The notes under the pieces: generated by a model
The model's database searches: none
What the model was told of the DNA's origin: nothing
The model's input: only the letters and a program-made list of their open reading frames with translations
Part shown: positions 33,272 through 46,239 of the stretch, in pieces
Numbering within the stretch: position 1 is the first letter of the stretch
How the letters are laid out: each line of letters opens with the position of its first letter
Position numbers and translations under genes: made by a program
DNA from: Anopheles merus
Lineage: Eukaryota; Arthropoda; Insecta; Diptera; Culicidae
Direction: 5' to 3'
Length of the DNA: 64,000 nt
Assembly: GCF_017562075.2 (NCBI RefSeq)
Contig: NC_054082.1
Location: 3,590,550 to 3,654,549, forward strand

Positions 33272-35416
33272 TCGCCAGAGGGAGAAGAACCCGAAGCTCG
33301 GCTGAAGTAGACGGACGGAGTGAGCCTCCACCTTTAGTGCTTTTGACTGAGAGTTTGTGTGAGTGTATGTTAAGAGCCCATGTATGTGTTTGTGTGGATG
33401 TTAATGTGTTCGGACGTGAGGTGGAAATGACCCATCAGGTGACTTTGGGGTCGCTCTGGTTTGTAATCGATCGCAGGTTTTGTGTAATGATCTCGCCCGG
33501 TCAATGCCCTCAGTGATTTTCTCACAGCGAAATTGGTGCATGGAGAAGAAAGGAAATGTATAGATCTGGCAAATATGTAGAGTGAAATTTTTGCGTAATA
33601 AAATGGGGTCTTTACCGAAAACTCAGGATACCGTTCATTGAAGATAACTTCAAAAGATTTCGAAGAGACAGGCCCTTCGACCGATAATGCTTTGGAACTT
33701 TCTCCTACACGCGTAGAGTTATGATGAAATATACACATGGGAGTATTTTGTCACGTTTCACTACCAAGACAGATATTATAATACCTGTTATTAAATAAAT
33801 CATTTAATGTACTTGCCTAAATACTATTCCGAATGGAATAAAATTCGGAGCCTTTCGTTTTACTGTTTACATTACCTTGGATGAACAAAAACCAAATTGG
33901 TTGGTGATATAATGATGATGATGATATACATTTGCGTGAAGATATCATTTCCCCACCATTCTTATTTCATGGTCCTCCGCGAAATGCCGTCAATCGATGG
34001 TTTCGTTTGTCAGACAGTTTCGTGACATGATAAACCGGAAATTTATGAACGTTTGTCACGCTGCAATGTGGCGCGCTTGTGCAGCAGCGTCCCTTCGGGG
34101 ATCAAAGGGATGTTTCCTTCCGACAGGCTAGCATCAGAATGTCTGCTACGGAGGATTTTCCCGAGCTGAAGATTTGTCTGCTGTCTCAAAAGTTTTACCA
34201 TCGGGCGTTTTTTTTTTCACGGCATTCCGGTAGAACGATGGTTTGATGTTTCTTTTTTTCCGGTGGCGCTTCCAGGCAATCAAGCAACTTGGCGTACGTC
34301 GAACAAGAAAGGGACGGGGATCTACTGTGCTGTGATTGAGAAAAAATGAAGATGAATGGTTGTATGTTGCGGTGCTCGTTGCCGGTGCAGTTTGAAAAGT
34401 TTTTCCAGCGCTCTGATTCCAGCTGGAAACAGGATCGCATCGGGCGGGAAATTGGAACCGAAGCGTATCGGCTGTCGGCTGTCAAAGTGTGGTTGTATGT
34501 TTGGTTGCTGTGAGCTAATCCTTTGAGCAATGATGTCTCAATAGAAGCACAATTTATCGTCTGTCAGTATGATGTTGAATGATTTTCGTGCATTTAACGT
34601 TTTGATAACGGCAATATAGCAGTAGAGGGAAAGGGATGTTTTGTTCAAATTCAGTTTGAAGCGAAACTGTTTGATGTTGTCCTTCAAAGTGAACTGTATG
34701 CAAATGCAACCTTCAAGAGCAGCTTTGTGATATGTCAACGTTTAAAGATAAACAACAAAACAGAAAGGTAGTAGCGTTGAATCGAATGTTGGTACCAACA
34801 GCTGAACGAATTTTACGTTCGGCTAATTGACTTAAGGCGACACAACTAATGGCAGCTCACAAAAAAAAAATGTTACCCAGAATACGCGTTACTCGCTTCT
34901 TGGGCTCCAAATAGCCCGCGGCATCGTAATGTTTGGGTTTGCGCGTTTCATCCACCACGATTGCACTGGCCACATTCCAGTGATTCCGGCCCATAAACTT
35001 ATCATTATAACTACGCACCGGTCTCGAGAGGCGCGGAAACCCACGACCGACGTGGGGAATTGGTAGTTTTGACAGGCTGTGCAACCACAACAACCACTGG
35101 TTGGTCTGTTGGTGCAACAACAATAACAAACCGCAAGCCGACTGTCGGACACTGTGTGGCCCAGTGCCGTACGATTATCTTCGCCAATTACCGCTGTGCT
35201 GCGTGATGGCGCTGCTGTCTTCACGGCCCACCACCGCTGCTAATCCTGCTGTATGCCCAAGCTAATAACTTCCCTCCCTGTCGATTCGATCGTTTCTCCC
35301 CCTCGTTTCTCGCCGCTGCTTGGTCGCTTGATTCTCGAAGGCCTCAAAGGGGTAACGAGTTTCGTATCGGATCGAGCGGTGATCGAATTTCTTCCTGAAA
35401 CGCCAGTGCTCGGAGC

Positions 35417-35833
35417 CTAATGCCAACCGGGTACAGCTGGTAGTTGTAGGAGTACGAGCGTCCTATCGGCAACAGTGTTGAAACCGGCGCAAAAAGGCCG
35501 GAGAATCGCAGTTTCTAATGAGCAATTGTGGAGACCTTGTCCAAGAGGACGCGAGCAGCGACTAGCTGCGGCACCGAAGTCGCGTACCGGTGTGACCATC
35601 CAATGAATGGTAGCTCGGTTCGGGTGCTTTGCCACCAAGGGAAAGTGAAAGGACAAGCGCAAGCTCGATCGCCAACCGGAGGCACATTCCACCAGCCTGC
35701 CGCCTATATCTACATCGAAGCAGTCGGGCCCGCATTTGGACGAGAACGAGCGAACGGTCAAACAATCGACGGTTGCGAACGTAAGCGAGAGGGCCAGAGG
35801 ACAGCAGAGAAGCAAAAAAAAAACATGCACCAT
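35417..35833 (-). CDS. candidate secreted Cys-containing protein, 138 codons
   Basis: On the minus strand an ATG at 35831-35833, with A at -3 and G at +4, opens 138 codons. The N-terminus looks like a signal peptide: a short start, then VFFLLLCCPLALSLTFA, with a plausible cleavage before VDC. The rest is soluble-looking with seven Cys (for example SSKCGPDCFDVDIGGRLVEC), as in small secreted insect proteins. Part of the hydrophobic stretch arises from a run of T bases, which weakens the signal. About 60% of codons end in G or C. No promoter, splice pair or AATAAA was found on this strand nearby. The overlapping + strand frame is also open. No family recognised. Confidence 0.22.
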   Translation of the reverse strand: MVHVFFLLLCCPLALSLTFATVDCLTVRSFSSKCGPDCFDVDIGGRLVECASGWRSSLRLSFHFPLVAKHPNRATIHWMVTPVRDFGAAASRCSRPLGQGLHNCSLETAILRPFCAGFNTVADRTLVLLQLPAVPGWH

Positions 35834-35849
35834 AATTTCAGATCCCACT

Positions 35850-38800
35850 ACGGTTTACTATTCCCAGGCGCTATAAACAATTAGGCTCGTAAACATTAGC
35901 TCTGGACGACGGCTTCTGGGTGTATTTGCTTGCTCGTATTTTATGGACTGCAGTATTGCTAAGATACGCAGCAGCAAACGGCCACAGCCGTGTGTCATGG
36001 AATGTTTTTTTCTTCTGTTGTTGGCACGTAGTATTAAATCCGATGCAAGTGTATGGGTTTCCATTTGTACGAGTGCAAATGCATTAATCTAAATGACACT
36101 CACCCGGAGATACGGTTGTCATTTAAAATGCATTTATGAGTGGTCTTCCATTCCCAAGCACCAAGATTAGTGCCTCCCCGCGCGGATGGGGAAGTAATGA
36201 AGATTTTTCACAAAAATAACGTCCAAAAGAGAATGGAAAAAGGGCTCCAAGGGAATGGATTGGATGGAGATTGTTTTGTTTGAAGAGACAACGTCGTGAG
36301 AAGGAGTCGTTTTTGTGAGTTTGTGTGTATCTGATTAGATCATCCCGCTCGTTATGGAGTGCCTTGTAGGAAGAATACTAAACCAGCTTTCTTGCCATAT
36401 CAGCACGGATAAAAACAAGGAGCCCTTCTTTTTATTTCAAACGCTAAAACATTGTAAAGACATCATTAAACAATTGAGCTGACGCCATTTGCGGGCATCA
36501 CTGCCACCACGCAACAGTCCAAGGTATTAGCATGGATGCAATTATTTTGGCATTTACGTAGAGGCCGTGGAAGTCCCTTTTTTGATGGCGCTTACATTTC
36601 CTGACAGAAAAAAAAACACAGGGCTTCCCACAAACTGATACATTGTCTCCTAATTGTTAGATACAATCAGACACGACTGCATCGTGCACTCGTGCATCGT
36701 GCGCTGAAATGCATCCAAATTAGCAGATAGAATGTATCCATGTTTTTTCTGTTTCCGTTCGCTGGAGACATTCTTTTTTGTTTGTTTCATTTTTTAGCAA
36801 TCAAAAGACAGCACAATGTTTCCAGCAAGATGATGTCTATTGTAAAGGCATGAAGTTTTGCCAGCAATTGCAATCCTCTTGTCAATCACGTGCCTGCAAT
36901 GGCGCATCAAGCTTTCACTTCCAGGCGAGTTCGATGAAGTAAATGTGTGTTACATTCACACTCACTCACTCGAGCATCGGCAAGTTGAGCAAAGATGTGG
37001 TGCGAGTGAGGAGCAAAGCAGGATGAAAAGAAGATTCCTCCCTCGTCGTGCTGTGCAAATAAGATTATTTGCATTTTAATTGCACGTCTGCTCAGCCGAA
37101 GTCGTTTTGCCGGTAGGGGTGATGATGATGTAATTAGTGGTTCTGTAGTGCAGAAAGCGAGGGCGTTGAAGTTGCGTGTAAATATGTTCTTTCTTAGCAC
37201 TTGTTTTATTTGCCCACGGGATCTTGCCACATTTTTTGTTCTGTTGAAGCAAAGAACTTGCAGAACATGTGCCTAAGATGTTTGCATTTCCTCGTGCTTT
37301 GAGTTCCTTCATTATAGCCACCTGCAAAGTATACCATGCCACGAGTGGAACATTCCTCACATTCCATTGCAGTCGCGTGCTCCTGCGCCGATCGATCTGG
37401 GCTAGATCTGTTACGTTTGCCATTAAATGACTGCCACGATCAGCTTACCAACCGCCGCGGAAGGTTAGCGTTAAAGTCGATTAGCTATTCATACGTTAAT
37501 TTGAATATGATAGTGTAGCTCGAGTCCCTTGCTGGGGCTAACCTACTATTAACCCACACACCCGTCGAAATGAAACCCCGCTTCGAACTTTCCAAGTCGC
37601 TTACCGGAGTGAGAAATCGTTAAACCGTGAATGACACCGTGCTGCACATTCCAGGCGAAGGAAGTTCACCACTCAACACCTCCGCGTTTGAAAACATCGC
37701 GACATCGAGCGGTAGGCGGTACGGACATCCTCCTCCAACCGGCCTGTGCACGCGAAAGCCAGCCACGCAGAGCAGTGGTTGCCCACGAGCTGTTGGCGAA
37801 GCATGCGGAGGTTTTGAGTGTCTATTGCGTTTGAGAAATGGGCGCACGCGATGCCGGATGGGGTGACCAAGAACATAAAACCTTGCTCACCTTGAAAACG
37901 TTCTGCGCTGCTCATCCGTTTAGCCGGAGCAGGTTGGTTACACTTCTCCCCCCATACACACACAATCACGAGCTCATCTAACGACTGCAGAGGTATTTGT
38001 TTGTTTGTGATGAAATTCCACCCGCTTGCTACTCGCTGGCGGTTATGGATGCTGCACTGGGCTTTGGATGATCTTGACTTGACTTTGGTGCAAAGAATCA
38101 TTTGCTGAGATCATGTAGCTGATGACGTTCGGTGGACGTTACACTGTTTAACGATCACTCGTCTGTGGCAGCTGTTGACTTCGAGCAAAAGCTTTGTTGA
38201 TTTAGTGAAAAATGTCTGTAAGTGTGGAAAATTTGTATGCCTTTAAAGATGTTTTTTTTGCAAAAAAAGCCAGCTCACATGATGGCGTATCGCAGTGTGT
38301 TGTGGTTATTTGATCATTGAAATGTCATAGCCGAGGCTGAGGCTCCAGTAACCTGGCGGCTGGTGGTGCACCGATCCGTTGGAATGTGATGCTGGTAGGC
38401 TGAAGGTCAATCTCTTTCGTCAAGCGTCCCTCGCCAGCAGCAACCCAGAAGCCATTTGATCCCACATTTATCTTGATCCAGCACTTTAAACTCGCTTGAC
38501 CAGAGGAGTGCCATCCACCGTCAATGCTAACGTTGCTGAGCCGTCGGTCAACCCGTCGAGGTCCGATCGGCTGATCGATGCGGTAAACGGTGTTGTGACC
38601 GATGGTTGATGTGAACGGTGGACAGAACGAGATTAAATTGCGCCGTACGAGCAGCGTCGGGAAGGTGTTTGCCTTTGTAAGAACTCGAGGTTATGGGAAG
38701 CGGACGTACCGCTGTGATGAAGTGGTTTACTATAAATGCGTAAAATTGGATATTTGTAGCTAGAGTTACGCTTGCTTAATACTCAATGCCATGTTATGAA

Positions 38801-41800
38801 CGAGTAGTTACAGCTAGAAAGAAATACCAACCGCCTAGTTGAGCCCACTTTACACCATGATATCTTTATCGATTAGACTGCCAAGTTCAATTACCCCTTG
38901 TCATGTAAAATTCATTTCAAATAAACTATCTTTGCGCTCAACTATTTGCTGCCAATGCGCCAGCCCACAAGTGTGAATCGAAGTGTGAACCTCCCATCAC
39001 TCATACGGCACACGTTCACATTATCTGCATGTACTATTTTGCAAACCAATTATACCATCCATTTGTTGCCGTTCGGAGCCGTTAGCACGCAGCAAAACTT
39101 TTTACCTCAGTTTTCCACGGGCACGAGTTTCCGTCGAACTTCACCTTCCAGCGGCACGCAAGCTGCGACGACAGGCTGCCCTTCCAAACCCAGCCGGTTG
39201 GATCACTGATTGGCATGAAATATTGAAGCGCGCGTGTTCCCAACATTGCCTCATTACCAAAGTTCAATCGTTTATCACATTCCGAACTGTTTCGCTTCAT
39301 GCCACGGCCTCCGACAGCTTTTGGCAGCGCTCGAAAGGGTAGGAAAGTTAATGGTGTTTTCCAAATTTCCAGGTGCGCCTGGAAGGAAACGTTCAAAAGA
39401 ACGTAAGAAGTCTCCCCCTTTTTTGGTGCGCAATGATTAGGAGTGGAAGAATTTCTGGCAAAGTTGTAGCGCCGGAAGATTTACGTAGAAGTGAGAAGAA
39501 CTTCGGGAAGGGTCTTGCGATACGCTTTGCTCCCGAGACGAATTAAGGACAAAAATTTAAACCAACTCGCAGATGAGGAAAACTCTTTAGCTGATGTTGT
39601 TTTTGGGCAAGGGAGCTTCTTGCGTCCCCTCTCAATTGCAAAGGAAAGTCAGTGAATAAAATCCTTCCATTACGTTTGAATATTCATGAGTGTTTCCCTG
39701 CCCTGCCCCTCAAAATAATAATAACAGATCATTTTGCACGGAAGGCGAGCTTCCTGGGGTTTGTACAAGTTCCACCGAACCTAGCATTACTTCTTCCTGG
39801 GCCCAAAAATATAATGTCATTCTTACAGCGGCAGCACCATTTACTTGGGTTCACGTCTTCAGTTCCAACAGCGTCACTTACATCCAGAAGCCAGCCCTCT
39901 AATTTTCCTGTAACAGACCAGCGGAGGGACAGTTAAGAGCAGTTTAGAGAAGACAAAGCCACTTGCTTGATAGTGCTCGTTGTGTGTGTGTACGTGAACG
40001 TGCTGAAAAGGATAGTTGGAAGATTGCGTTCTTCTATTAAGGGATGCTCTCCCAGATAGAGATAAGATGGGACGTGTGTGTGCGCTTGTGTGCTTGTTTT
40101 AGCCGACTTCTGGACTTCCTGTTCACGATTGGCTTAGTTTTAGGATAATTGAATTTTAGTTCGTGATTAGAACGAATGTCTTCTTCAGCATTCCATTCGT
40201 AGGACCTTTTGCGAGTTTGCGAAACGTGCTGACAGTGTCCCATCCATCCAGCACATCAGCATAGGAACCTCCCGATGAGTGTTAAGGATGACTTCTTCCG
40301 TGTGCACTCGGCAGGGAGAGGCCATGCCCCCAACCCATTGAAGCTCCGGGAAAATGGTTAATTTTCGGAACGTGCCACTTTGTGTGTCGATTTCTCGTAC
40401 GGAAGGAAATTAAATTACAAAACTTTTCCCTGTTCCCAGATACGGGGTATGATCCGTTTTCGGTGGTCGGAACCCATCTCCGCCATCGGATCTGCGCCTG
40501 GATGAAAGTGATAATGGGTTGTAAGGATAGTTGGTCGGGCGAAGTTGCTACACACTGGCGCTCTGGTGCGTTTGGTAATGATCGTTTTCTTGTGCAAAGT
40601 TTTGCCACACGTTTGTGTTGTTTTTTCCCCTGGCACAACGGTTTATACTGGGAAAAAGGTGATAATTGAGTTCGAAGAAAAGTGTTTCCGAAATGTTGGT
40701 GAATCGTAGAGAAAGTTTGTTCCATTTTGGAAGGATTTGGAAGTTGCATAAAAGTGTCCTTTTCATACGCAGCGGCAAAGCTGTTAGCAATTATGAACGC
40801 CTTATTGAGAACGCTTTAACGTCCGATTACACTGGAGCTAAAGAAGTTGAGTAATATTAACGCTTTCGAATGTTTTTAGGAATAGCAATTTCCTGGACAA
40901 GAAGTACTACCACGATGCTTAAAGATGCATACCCGAAAAAAAGCTGGATGACTGTTTGTGTAGCTCCGAACACGTTGCTGCCAACAACAAGTGTTGACCA
41001 CTTCTCGTTTTGCCGATGCGTAAGGCTGAAGTGCGGTCAACATGGCGAGAACAACCACATCTCAAGTACGGAAAGGGTGTCTTTTAGCTGAAGCACCCTA
41101 CAGCATATTTTGCATAACATTATGCCCCGGCCCTGTGCCGTTTGGATGGGTGGAATAAAAAAAAAAACAGACCAGACAAGTAGCGAGAAACTTCTTACGT
41201 TCGCACAAAGTGCAGCAGACCGCGACTCGAGCACTTGCGCACTCGCCATAGTGTTGAGTCTCTCGAGGAAGTTAACCACATACAGCGAGAAAACACAGAA
41301 GACGCGCAAATGCGGTGTGGGTAATGCAATTATGGTGCAGAACGGCGTCACTCCCAGATCAGACATCGGAGGGTAGGGCAGGCCCCGTGTTTGGGGCGTC
41401 ACTCCGTTGCATCGCAAAATTATGACATTAGGGACACACGCTCTCCTGTCGAGGTGGGTGATGCCGCGCAAACTTTGCCATGCGAGGATAAAACGGCGAG
41501 TGACATAATGCAGCGCGAGCGTGGAGCGCAAACATTAGGCAAATAGGGTTTGTTTTGACGGTTTTTGTGGCCCCGTGAAGGCAAAACCAGTTGACGATGA
41601 TGAGTTAAATAAATATGTGTGGGCGAGAAGAGTGGCATTTTGTGCATCACTTTGACGGGTGGGAGATGATGTGACTGTGCAGAATAAATTATACGGTAGT
41701 GCATGAAAATGCAGCGACTGATTTGTTTTCTTATTTAAAGAAAAATGCTTTTCAAAAACTACAACCCATCCTTCTATGATGGACTGTTTTGTCTTGTGAG

Positions 41801-41890
41801 TACTTTCTTTCAGATAGTTTTTGCGAGATAAAATAGACCTTTGCACAACAAGCTTTTTTCTGGCACTTCACGCGCTTTGGATGGGTGTTT
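35850..41890. other. non-coding DNA, probable intron
   Basis: No gene supported. It contains the triple octamer-like array at 37053-37085 and a strong-looking acceptor at 40439 followed by about 75 open codons without a matching donor. Open frames on both strands at 40282-41531 have no recognisable product. Confidence 0.5.
37053..37085. promoter_or_regulatory. octamer-like array, copy 2
   Basis: GTGCAAAT, ATTTGCAT and TTAATTGCAC lie head to tail in 33 bp. TGCAAATA and TATTTGCA form a perfect 8-bp inverted repeat around 4 bases. The right half matches elements at 5353 and 62276 except for one missing A. This looks like a dense POU/homeodomain binding site. Confidence 0.45.
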
Positions 41891-41908
41891 TCTATGTGTA
41901 TCCTTCGT

Positions 41909-41943
41909 TCAGTGTGTATTTTCAAGCTCACCGTTTCAGTTAG
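41909..41943 (+). promoter_or_regulatory. candidate initiator + DPE promoter
   Basis: TTCAGTG (A at 41911 as +1) is followed by AGTTA, which fits the downstream promoter element RGWYV, exactly at +28 to +32. No TATA box is present, as is usual for DPE promoters. The 500 bp downstream have leader-like composition. Confidence 0.35.
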
Positions 41944-42419
41944 TCATAATAGGAACATGTGCGCGCTGTGTGTTGTTCGGCAGTGAAAGAAAAAAAAACC
42001 ACATCTCAACACCCCCGCGTCGAATCGATCGATGTCTGACCAACCGAGCACACTGCACGCGATTAGTTGTTGTTCGCACGGTGCAGTGCCGCTTACACAC
42101 ATGCTACGTCCGATGTTATTTCACCGTGCACCAACCGATCGATCAACTCGATACACACGCTGTAACAACAACATTCGACAGATGCGGTGGGAGGTGGGAG
42201 GCTGATATGTAATAGACGCGAGCAAAAAACAACAAAAAAAACTTTGCAACGTTTAAAGCACCTGTCCGATGGGAGCGAAATTAAGGGACGAATCTGTGCA
42301 GAGCGAGCAGAAGATGGCGAAAAACACAGGCTGGAAATGAAATGCAAACAGAAACACAAAATGATGAAAGTGAAACGCTACCGTGCATGTGCCCCGTTGC
42401 ATGCTGCTTGTGCGGCGGA
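41911..42419 (+). other. candidate alternative first exon
   Basis: The sequence after the candidate start at 41911 is A-rich on the + strand (AAAGAAAAAAAAACCACATC and several CAACAA/AAAACAAC runs), typical of mosquito 5' leaders. It ends at a moderate donor GCGGA|GTAAGG (42420). It contains several ATGs, so a true leader would have upstream frames. A 78-codon Lys/Arg-rich frame at 42187-42423 spans the donor but is not convincingly coding. Confidence 0.25.
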
Positions 42420-44175
42420 GTAAGGCAACGCAAATTCGACAAAAAAAAAAATTATGTTCGCTCCATCATCTCGATCTGCAGATCATTAATATCCGTCTCG
42501 ATGGAGCGCACGGTCGGCTGATTTTTAGTGCAAGAGTTCACCGGTAAACTCTGCACGAAACAGATCGCCCACTAGGCGAAGGGTTTTCGGTGGCCACTGT
42601 TCAATCGTTGTATCGATTTGGCGCGCGATCTCTTCAGCCTGATGTCTTCATCTGCATTCTCGTCAGCGGGCAGGGTGCGACATGCGATGCGAATGCATTC
42701 GTTCCACCCTGACGTGCTCGCTGAGGTGGTGGATGCCGAAGCCAGGGGGAAATTGTTCAACACACGCCTTCTTTTGGTTTGGTGACGTGCATCGGAATAA
42801 CGTGGAATGTTAGATAATTGTTAAAAGATGGTTAAAAGGCCTGGCGTCGATGTGGGAAGCCGATGTGCAAATGCTATCACACTTTCGATGTCGTGGTTGG
42901 GTAATTTGTATTGCGTCTTGCGATGCTTTCGCAGGTGTTTGTGCAAATGTTTGTCCAGCGTTGTTGGTTCAACTCCGGCTCGTTTGTGTATCGATGAATA
43001 GACAAACACCGGTGGACGGACGTGGTTGTGGACAGCTTTTGCGTCGTTCAGTGATCAGGGCGAGATAATAGAAAGGAGCAGCTGTTGACTTGGCTCTAGA
43101 AACGATGAAAAACAATCATGCCCTCGTCTTCACTGTATTGAAGAAGTTCTTCACGTTGAAACGTTACTTTCACCGCTTCACCAACGTGAGGTCTTCCCTT
43201 TCATCAAATCCCTAGAACGTCCAACACTACTGCATTCATTCCAAGATTCATTGTGCACTTTCCAATCCGCACAGCATCTCAGCGGAGCCAAAAAAAATCG
43301 ACAGCACTTCACGGAAGTACGGAACGTTGAAGAATGTGTGCAAAACTCTTGCAACGATCAAAAATGTGAGAAATGTTCTCAACTGAAGCGATAGTAATTG
43401 TGACGAAAATGCGTTCGTCCCTACACCCTAACAGCCGTTGGTATGCTTCCCGCTCATCGACTTCATCGTCACCGGTGGAAGTTTCGTTCGAAAAGTGTTT
43501 TGTTTCTATGTTTGCTTACACTTGGCCGAAAACGAGACAAAACCAGGCGCCCGTGAATGGGGTATGCGCTGGATAATTGCACAAAGGACTTTTCCCCAAT
43601 ACAATTTAACGACACACTTGACATCTTGTTCCAAAATTTTCGTCCTCTATCGTCTCGTAACGGAATTGCGGGGTCCTTTGCACCCAGCTGCCCTGGCAGA
43701 AGCGACAAAAGAAATCGCAAGTGACATTCGCTTTTCCAGCGATGGACACTGTAAAAAAGGGACGAATCGAATCATCATGATCTAGCAGGCGGTTGGCGGC
43801 GTGCCAAACTAGAAGCACTACCGAACACTACAGCATTCAAACCCGAAACAAGAGCATCGATTGTGACTTTGCGGAATGGGGAGGAATTCTTTCCCAACAA
43901 GAAAAAGAGCCCTTGAATGTGAGGAGGGCACGTAAATGAAAGTTCGTTGATGATGCGTTCGTAAAAAGTTCTGGTGCTGGTACAGAACTGCCCTAGCAGT
44001 GCCGTTGTCGTTTCCAGCAGGGATTTTCCCGACTTTCCAAAGTGCTCGGTGAAGCGTGATGGGGAAAGCAAAACGTTTTCACTCCGAAACGATGCGGTTT
44101 CGCTTCGGTCTTCGGAGAAAAGTTTATCCGGCAGCAGGCCCTTGTTCTACGTGCAGATTCCCCTGAAGAGCAAAC

Positions 44176-44195
44176 GATCGATCGATCGATCGATG
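44176..44195. repeat. (CGAT)5 tetranucleotide repeat
   Basis: Five CGAT units. Each ATCGAT within it is palindromic and matches the core of the BEAF-32 insulator motif (CGATA family) only partly. Confidence 0.85.
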
Positions 44196-45151
44196 CAATC
44201 GACGTGAAGGCTGAAAATCAAAAGCTGCATAAAGCCGTCCCAAAAAAAAAACCCTCTGAACCATACACATCTTACGCTTTGCCTCGCTTGCCACACCCGT
44301 CTTTGGTCGATGGGTTTGGTGAAGCGAAAGAACTTCCATTTCGTTTATTGAATGAAATCAATAAGCAATTAAAGTGGCTTTTCCCAACAGCCCACTCACC
44401 GGGCTCGATCCCGTGCGGGCAATGAGCTGAGCAAGTGGAAATCTCTTCCAGTAGCCCTATCACGTGCTTCTAATTTATGTGTGCTGCAAGTGTGCTGTCA
44501 GGAGAAAGTTGTCCGGAAAGCCAGGAAGCAAGTGAAGGCATGCAAAGGGCATGTGGAGGGAAAAGTTTTCCCATTTTTCCGCCCACTTTTCCACATTCTG
44601 ATCCTGGTGCGAATTAGTTCTCGTTGCAGGGCATTACGTGTGGAACTGCTCGTTTGGCTTCGACTGTTTGTTGGAAACGAGTTTGGTGGTTTATTCTTCT
44701 TTTTTTTTGCTGCTGGTCCTTCGAGCCGGATCCTAAAGTCAGAGAACGGATTGTACAGGACGGCCGGGTACCAATCGGGGCGGGGGTTTGGTATGAAAAT
44801 TTAGTCCAACAATCATAGAGTAGGGAGCGGGAGGGGAAAGCGACGAGCGGGCATGAGTGTGTGGTTGGAAAGGTTCGGTTTAGATTTTTGCTTTCTTGAA
44901 GGTTTGGGGTTTTGTTTGTGTGGCAGATAGCAAAAGAAGAGCTGTGTGGAATTGAGTGTGGTTTTAGAGGGTAGTAAATATTTTAGCTTGCCCGCCGTTG
45001 GTCGAGTGTCGGTTTGTGCAGAAGTTAAGTGAATTTGGGTGCAAGAAGTCCATTCCTTTCCGAGGTCGGTGCAGATAAAGCATCTCAGCGTGAAGGGGGG
45101 TGGGAGTGCGATAAGCCACTGGCAATAAGTGTTTGTTCGCTCACTTGAACC

Positions 45152-45152
<1 letters not shown>

Positions 45153-45191
<39 letters not shown>
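45153..45191. repeat. (TAG)13 microsatellite
   Basis: Thirteen TAG units. The + strand frame is all stops, so the repeat cannot be coding in that frame. Confidence 0.95.
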
Positions 45192-46186
45192 GTAGTAAAT
45201 GTTTCTCCAGGGAGCGGGAGAAAGAGTTGATATTTTTCTGGTAACGGGGCGAGTAATATTACCCGTTCAACAATTCATAAGCGCTTAAGAGCTGCACCAA
45301 CTTATTGCTCTAAATCATTCAATGGCGTTGATGCATGGTACAAGCGATAAGGCGGGCCAAAGCTTTCTCCTGCAGCAGTTTGAATAGCCTTAGTTTGGAA
45401 CGACGTAGCAGTAAGCGCCGGTTACTGGAACATTTAATCAAACTTTAAAATCTCATTCGCCCTACTCGAAAGTGAACCATATTCTGTGAACTTTGTGTGC
45501 ATCTGTGTCGATAATAGAGCGCAGCACGGCGTATCAAAAGGGTTGTCGATGTAATGAGAAAATTAGACTTTGTTTAACAAGCCGAACTTTCAGCGACAGC
45601 ATTCCTCCGGTTCAGTGGAGTGTTGGCATGGGGACAGTTTGCAACAATCGTTTATTCTTGGTGCTAATATGCTACTGCGAACCCGCATGCCAACCCACAC
45701 GAACTCTGCATGTTTCAAAAGACCTTCAAAACAGGGTGATAGCTGGGTTTTGACATGGAAACTGTGGAGAACACCCTTTTCCGGGCGCATTATTATGATC
45801 GGAGATCGAATTAACGAACTTTCACTTCTCTCCGGGTGGCTGTGGTTGACCGTTGCTATTTTCTTCGGTGGTACCATTTTCCAGCGTTTTCATTGTGTGT
45901 GCAAGTACGTTGCACCATACGGGACGTTTGAAAAGCACACTCTACGTCAACACGTTCGTTAGCAAGGGAGAGTGTTTGTGGTCCATTCTGCTTCAGCCGG
46001 CTGACGATGCCGACCCACAACAATGCTTTTGTTCTGGCTCACCACGTCTGATGATGAGTTAATGGCCACTCAATCGGGATAACACTCTCGGCGTGTGTGT
46101 GCGTTGTGATTGTTTGTTCCAGACATGTTTTTTGCGCATTTTGTTTTATTTTTCTTATCTAACCACTTCTTACTTTCTACTTTCAG

Positions 46187-46232
46187 ATTGATCATAACGT
46201 TCCAGGGTGGCTAAATTGAGCTGGCACATGTG
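46187..46232 (+). other. candidate small untranslated exon, 46 nt
   Basis: A strong acceptor (CTAAC branch-like sequence, pyrimidine tract, TTTCAG at 46186) and a strong donor (ATGTG|GTGAGT at 46233) bound 46 nt on the + strand. All three frames contain a stop, so if spliced in before the start codon it is a 5'UTR exon, and if spliced into coding sequence it would truncate it. Confidence 0.3.
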
Positions 46233-46239
46233 GTGAGTG

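Larger units (their letters stand above)
28165..35416. other. non-coding DNA, probable intron
   Basis: No gene supported. It contains GA-rich sequence at 29092-29117, a (GGT) run at 29246, an octamer/homeodomain cluster at 31041-31070, an acceptor-like site at 31556 followed by a 68-codon frame of low complexity, a strong donor GTG|GTAAGT at 32282 with no clear partner, a TAAT-rich patch at 32311-32345, a T14 run at 33121-33134 and (TG)9 at 33193-33210. Confidence 0.5.
42425..46180. other. non-coding DNA, probable intron
   Basis: No gene supported. It contains (CGAT)5 at 44176-44195 and (TAG)13 at 45153-45191. An acceptor followed by only 20 nt and a GTACGT donor at about 45905 could mark a microexon, but evidence is thin. 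Confidence 0.5.

Noticed and set aside
35528..35884. + strand frame with a sushi-like CGTEVAYRC...VRVLC pattern
   Set aside because: Only two Cys pairs fit, the frame starts at GTG, and the rest is Lys/Arg-rich. The resemblance to a complement-control domain is judged coincidental.
41037..41531. Hydrophobic minus-strand frame of 164 codons, considered as a chemoreceptor fragment
   Set aside because: No regular membrane-segment spacing and no receptor C-terminal motif. Hydrophobicity comes from T-rich stretches.
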